Shown here: piece after piece, positions 59,623-63,903 of the stretch
Position numbering within the stretch: the stretch's first letter is position 1
How the letters are laid out: each line of letters begins with the position of its first letter
Made by a program: the position numbers and the translations under genes
From: Pezizomycotina sp. ARF18
Lineage: Eukaryota > Ascomycota
Assembly: GCA_002224055.1 (NCBI GenBank)
Contig: AZLU01000139.1
Coordinates: 1 to 63,903 of the forward strand
Reading direction: 5' to 3'
Length of the DNA: 63,903 nucleotides
The notes under the pieces: generated by a model
Seen by the model: only the letters and a program-made list of their open reading frames with translations
Database searches by the model: none
What the model was told of the DNA's origin: nothing

Positions 59623-62600
59623 TGATCGCGGTAGTATTAGAACATTTGGGAAGACGGTAGGAGACCAAGATGTGTATTGATTTCTTCTTGAGCACCGGAG
59701 AGCGAGATTATCGTTGCGGGCTTGATACTATGCCTGTTCGACGCGGCGGTGGCTGCAGGCATCCTGAACGTCTGAATCGAAGGTATCCCTGCAAGGGAAA
59801 ACACTACCAATCCGTCTCTTTATCCGGAAAGAGGCTTGCAGTTCGAACAACCCTAACACTTTCCTCCTTTCTTTTCTGTCTGTTTTTCTTCTTTCTTTTC
59901 TCTCTTTAATCTTCCCCCAGTTTTATGGTTTTATCCCGTTTGAGCAGTCTATCGATTTGAATCCAAGGAGAAATATCTTCTTTTCTAAAATGTGAAAATT
60001 TCCTAACGAAACCTTGGGAGGTAAAAAACGTTTAACTATGAGCAACAACCATAGTTAGCATATCCTCTCTCTCTCTCTTCCGAAGTCTCTTTAAGTTCCC
60101 TACTTATTCAATCTGAAAATTTACTTGCTAACAGAGAAATACCGTGATTCTTTCAAACTCACCTTTTATTCATTTGAGTTTCTTATCAACAGTGCTTTAT
60201 TTGTATATATGTATATAAAAGACTCCCTGGTTCCCTGGTCGTTTCAAATATCGATCGAAAAAGTGAGTGAGTGAGAGAGCGTGGCTTTGAGGGTACTCGA
60301 CGCCGCACAGACTGAAAAAGAAAGGTCTCACTAGGCGAACGATCGAATGAATACTATTTGTACGATCCCATCTTGAAGGGAAACGAAGAGAGAATGTTCA
60401 AAAGTAGAAGAAAGGGAGGACAAAACCTTTTGAGAAAGATATCGAAGGAGTTAAGGGAGAGGAGAAGAAAAGAAATAGGGATAGAAGGGAAAGAAGAAAG
60501 GAGGGGGAGAGAAGAGAAGAAGAATGAGGAGATGACCGGCAAATGAAGCGAAAGGACAAGATTATACGAATTCGATCGAAAAGAAAAAATAAAATAAATA
60601 AATAAAAATAAATGAATGAATAATAAAATAAAATAAAGTAAATAAAATAAATAAAATAAAATAAAATAAATAAAATAAAAGGACGACAGAAGAGGGAGAG
60701 GGAGAGATAAATTATACGAAAAGAGTCGATATGGAAACGAGCAAAGGGAGAAAAGGACAGAAAAGGGAGAGGGACCGAAGAGAAGAAGAAAAAGAAATAT
60801 AATAAAATAAAAAATACTACTAAATAAAATACTTAATTTTGGCATCTCATTTTTTTTTTTTTTTTCAGGCGAATTCCCAGTTGAAGAAATCTGGATAAGG
60901 CGGGAAGATAGATAATAAATAATAATATAAGGGGAAAAAAAGAAGAGGAAAAAAAAAAGAGAATTACTTAAGGATACTGCTAAATTAAAATATCTAAATA
61001 ATACTAGTAATAACTTTATTTGTAACTGTCAATACACTACGTCGACGAGAGTAGAGTCAGTAGACCAACCACCAACCGAGTCAAACCAAAATAGACCACG
61101 ACGACTCCTTAATACTTAAGTACTTACTACTACTTACTTAGCTGCTTCTACAATCAATCACGTATTGAACCAGTATTGGACTCTTCTTTTTCTTCTTCTC
61201 AGCTATACATAGTACTTGGATGTATTGAACAAATACGGTGAGCTTAAGCAATCTGCACACAATTCCGTACGGCACAGTGCCCAAAAGGACGAAAGATCAG
61301 CATTTCGAAGAGAGGGACGAGAGTGGTATATACTAGTACGTACTTCGTACCTATATCAACAGGCAAGTGCTCCTTAACTAAAGTAGCTGTGTGTGTGGGT
61401 GGTCTGGGAGGGAAAGAAAAGAAAATTTTGAGCAATTGAGGCGGGAAAGGCACCTTTTTCCTTTTCTTTTCCCTTGCTTTTGCTTCCTTTTTTCTCGCTA
61501 TTTTGGAGACTTCAAACGTCGGCCAGAACCAGTGAGGTATTTCTTTTTTTTTTTCAGGGGCAATTCCCAAGTTGAAAAAAAAAAGAAAAAAAAAAGAAAA
61601 GAAAAAAGAAAAAGTAATAAGAGAAAGAAAGGGATAAAAAAAAAGGAAAGAGAAAAGCACGCTGAAAAAGTTAGCTCTGAATCAACAGAATAACCTAAAA
61701 CAGCCTAAGGGGCTTTGGAGGAACATTTCTCAGAAGAGTACGAAGTGATTCACATACGGAGTTATATATTATCAGAGATTCTTTATTACTAGACCGTCCT
61801 TTTTTTCTTCTTCCTGGGAGCGAGCGAGTAGGGCGACGATAGATGAACTCTGACTTCTATTCACATACAGTAGACTAGGGCCCGTGTGAGACCTGTGGTT
61901 CAGATAGAAGTCTTAGAATCCTCCTTTACCTTGGCCGTTGTAAGAGAGGATTATCATTCGAATGTTTCTGAAGCGGGGACCGTTGAAAAAAGTACCGAAG
62001 GGGATAATTCAAAGCGAGGGTGGGTATATATCAGTAATGGACAGTCTAAATTAGTATTGGTAGGTCACGGATCCCTATGTTATCAATAGGCCGGGGTTAT
62101 ACTGGGAGAGCGATCACCTTTGGATTGCGCTCCAATCGACCAGAAACTACGGAGCAATAGGAATGGTGCTCTCGAGTTGCTTCAAGAAAGTAAAGAGATA
62201 TGATATCACAACAATAATGCACTGAAAATCTTTTTATTACGAGCGTTTTATTTTTTTTTTCTATCCCACTATATACGTATTGGGAGAATTTTAGTACTGA
62301 TCCATCAAGAGGTTGCGTGAATCGGTGATTGGTTAAAAGAACAAAAATCTTAGGGATCTACCTAGCCCAAAACAGCCCCACTGGGTAAACAAATCCAGGT
62401 ACCCGAAAGAGGAATCGATCAGGGGTTATTTTCGTACTGAATCACACGTGTTTATTTTTTGCTGGCGGCAGCACCATCGCCGCTCCAATGGCAAAACGGT
62501 GCCTCAAAGTTTGTGTAATAGCAATACTTCTATTCCAAGTATCTTCCCAATATTATTGATAAGTCATTTAATATTGCTTGTTGGAGTACATAATTACATC

Positions 62601-62746
62601 ACAGTGTGAGAAAAGAAGAGGCGCCGAGTATGCGCCATGTTCGTTGTAAGAAGTGTCAGTGCTTTCCACCTTCGTTTCAAAGTACAGCCTCCGATCGGCT
62701 CGTAAGAGCTGGAAAGAGGGAAACGGCAAAGGCAAGGGCTCAAGAA
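59623..62746. other. Purine-rich and repeat-rich gene-poor region
   Basis: No gene is supportable. The plus strand over roughly 60370-60560 and 60700-60810 is almost all purine (GA-rich), with a second AAAAT/AAAT array between them. A T run lies at about 60850-60865. Open frames here, such as 60354-60845 (-), are artefacts of these skewed tracts. Confidence 0.5.
60587..60680. repeat. Second AAAAT/AAAT microsatellite array, about 95 bases
   Basis: Mixed AAAT and AAAAT units with a few substitutions, same motif and orientation as the large array at 18403-18895, embedded in purine-rich DNA. Confidence 0.85.
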
Positions 62747-63049
62747 TGACGACCGTTGAAACGCTTAGACGGCAGGCAGATGCAGTATACGAAAGTGAAT
62801 TAAAACATCATGAGCAAAGGTACTGGAAAAATGTAAGGGAAAGTATATAGCTTCTAATGTTCATTCGAGCACAGCAAAGGAGATCGATAAATGGGACAGC
62901 GAACTCTTGGAGTCCAGGGCAATCCCGTTGCAAGTGCAACAGCATGTTTTTTCTCTCGAAAGCAGAGCTTGGGCTGAAATTGCTAGAAGGCAATGGAAAA
63001 TAGAGGCTTGTCCACTCTTGCGTAATGTAATGCGCATTGATCTTACCTA
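62747..63049 (+). CDS. Candidate small gene or exon, unknown
   Basis: The ATG at 62747 gives MTTVETLRRQADAVYESELK followed by HHEQRYWKNVRES. After one frame change near 62838 a second frame continues as SSTAKEIDKWDSELLESRAI, then VFSLESRAWAEIARRQWKIE, ending in TAG at about 63049. Both parts are helical, charged and protein-like, unlike the surrounding AT-rich sequence, and both strands' alternatives are worse. I recognise no family. It may be a fragment of a longer gene continuing towards the window end, or a relic. Confidence 0.32.
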
Positions 63050-63903
63050 GTACACAATCCTCCCAATTTACACTACTAGCATGGTTCTTATTTTCTCTTG
63101 AACTTGCACTCTGATTTGTTATCACCAGATATAATTGTGGCTAACACCAAATTACGATCAACTCGAATATACTGTAATAGCATGTCACGATTTCCCCAAA
63201 AATCTCACTATCACAAAATAGCTTCTTTACAAATGGGAGTAAATTAAATCCTCGTGTTCCAAGCAGAGATTGACGGCAGGTTTTTCTTTCCTGAAATTGA
63301 TTGCCTTAGGATCTAAAGCTTAGTATATGAGAAGTTGCAGAGAAATGAAAGCTATAGGGAAAACTGCCCGGAAGTAGCCTCAAAGGCAATGCTTCGACAA
63401 ACCTCTTGTGTCCTTTTTACCCAATTACATCGGTATTACAGATCAAAACCAGCGCTATTGTTGATAAAATTTCAGAGTCTGTTTAGAAGGAATTGACTTC
63501 CGTCGATCGTTTCCTCACAACAGACGCGATTTACAGGCAAAGTCAACGCTGGGTGCACGACCAGACATGCGTTATCGTGCACCAACCGATCACTGCAACA
63601 TATGGTGATCTATTCCACGTACCGATCTCCAAAACCCTGAATTAGGCTACTTCAATCGGGTACGTTGGTACGGTAGAAGCGCTACAACTTCTCGTATTAA
63701 TATGAGAATAATTATACTGCTGATAATTATTAGACAATATACGTTTTATATAATTTTTTTTTTTCGTTAAGCAGACGCCAGAATTACTTCAATGAAACAA
63801 TAATTCGATAAACACGTGGGAATTTCGAAATGATCAGCGCTCTTACTTGCATCTCTATCTTAAACTCGATTAGACCGTAGTCTTATGACTTACTCAGGCT
63901 ACC
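63050..63903. other. Right-hand end, nothing recognised
   Basis: AT-rich sequence without a supportable gene, repeat array or RNA. Confidence 0.5.

Noticed and set aside
60354-60845. Minus-strand hydrophobic frame, and similar frames at 61244-61693
   Set aside because: Products of polypurine/polypyrimidine tracts; no protein-like motif.

Overview
The window is nuclear DNA from a filamentous ascomycete (Pezizomycotina). Introns are short (about 50-90 bases) with GTAAGT/GTGAGT-type donors. There is a fungal STAND/NLR gene, and the housekeeping genes are recognisably of the ascomycete type. Coding stretches are moderately GC-rich. The spaces between genes are AT-richer and carry many A or T runs of 19-39 bases plus AAAAT/AAAT microsatellites. 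I see no rRNA, tRNA, CRISPR array or intact transposon.

Layout. Left third (1-24.4 kb), sparse: a possible gene edge at 1-346, an Sds3/Dep1-like histone-deacetylase subunit (4.35-6.08 kb, -), mitochondrial ribosomal protein S8 (7.25-7.70 kb, +), a hypothetical gene (8.39-9.53 kb, -), a 6 kb desert, a divergent protein kinase (15.80-17.99 kb, -), a 490-base AAAAT array, and another desert to 24.5 kb. Middle (24.5-36 kb): an unknown protein (+) convergent with a NACHT-ankyrin NLR (-), an unknown proline/glycine-rich protein (-), and an Hsp31/DJ-1-type protein (-). Right part (37.8-59.6 kb), dense: an AT-hook protein (-), divergent to TGS1 cap hypermethylase (+), a proline-rich transglutaminase-fold protein (+), PIG-H (-), an ENPP-type phosphodiesterase (-), a lipocalin-like protein (-), an HCA59/Tls1-like splicing protein (+), a ThDP-dependent oxalyl-CoA decarboxylase/2-hydroxyacyl-CoA lyase (-), and a large unknown protein (-). 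The last 4 kb are purine-rich and nearly empty, with one weak gene candidate at 62.75 kb.

The genes do not form an obvious pathway or secondary-metabolite cluster. They look like a normal mix of housekeeping genes (transcription, mitochondrial translation, RNA capping, splicing, GPI anchor synthesis) plus a self/non-self type NLR.

The dominant oddity is quality. Almost every recognised gene, including ones expected to be essential, is broken by one or more single- or double-base frameshifts, and at TGS1 and PIG-H adding one base to a short homopolymer restores the frame. This points to indel errors in the assembly rather than mass pseudogenisation. Gene ends given here follow homology across those breaks and are therefore approximate. 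A separate in-frame TAG in the NLR ankyrin region is a substitution and may be real. I found no convincing undescribed system. The best leads are the four large unknown proteins, the NLR locus and the repeat arrays.
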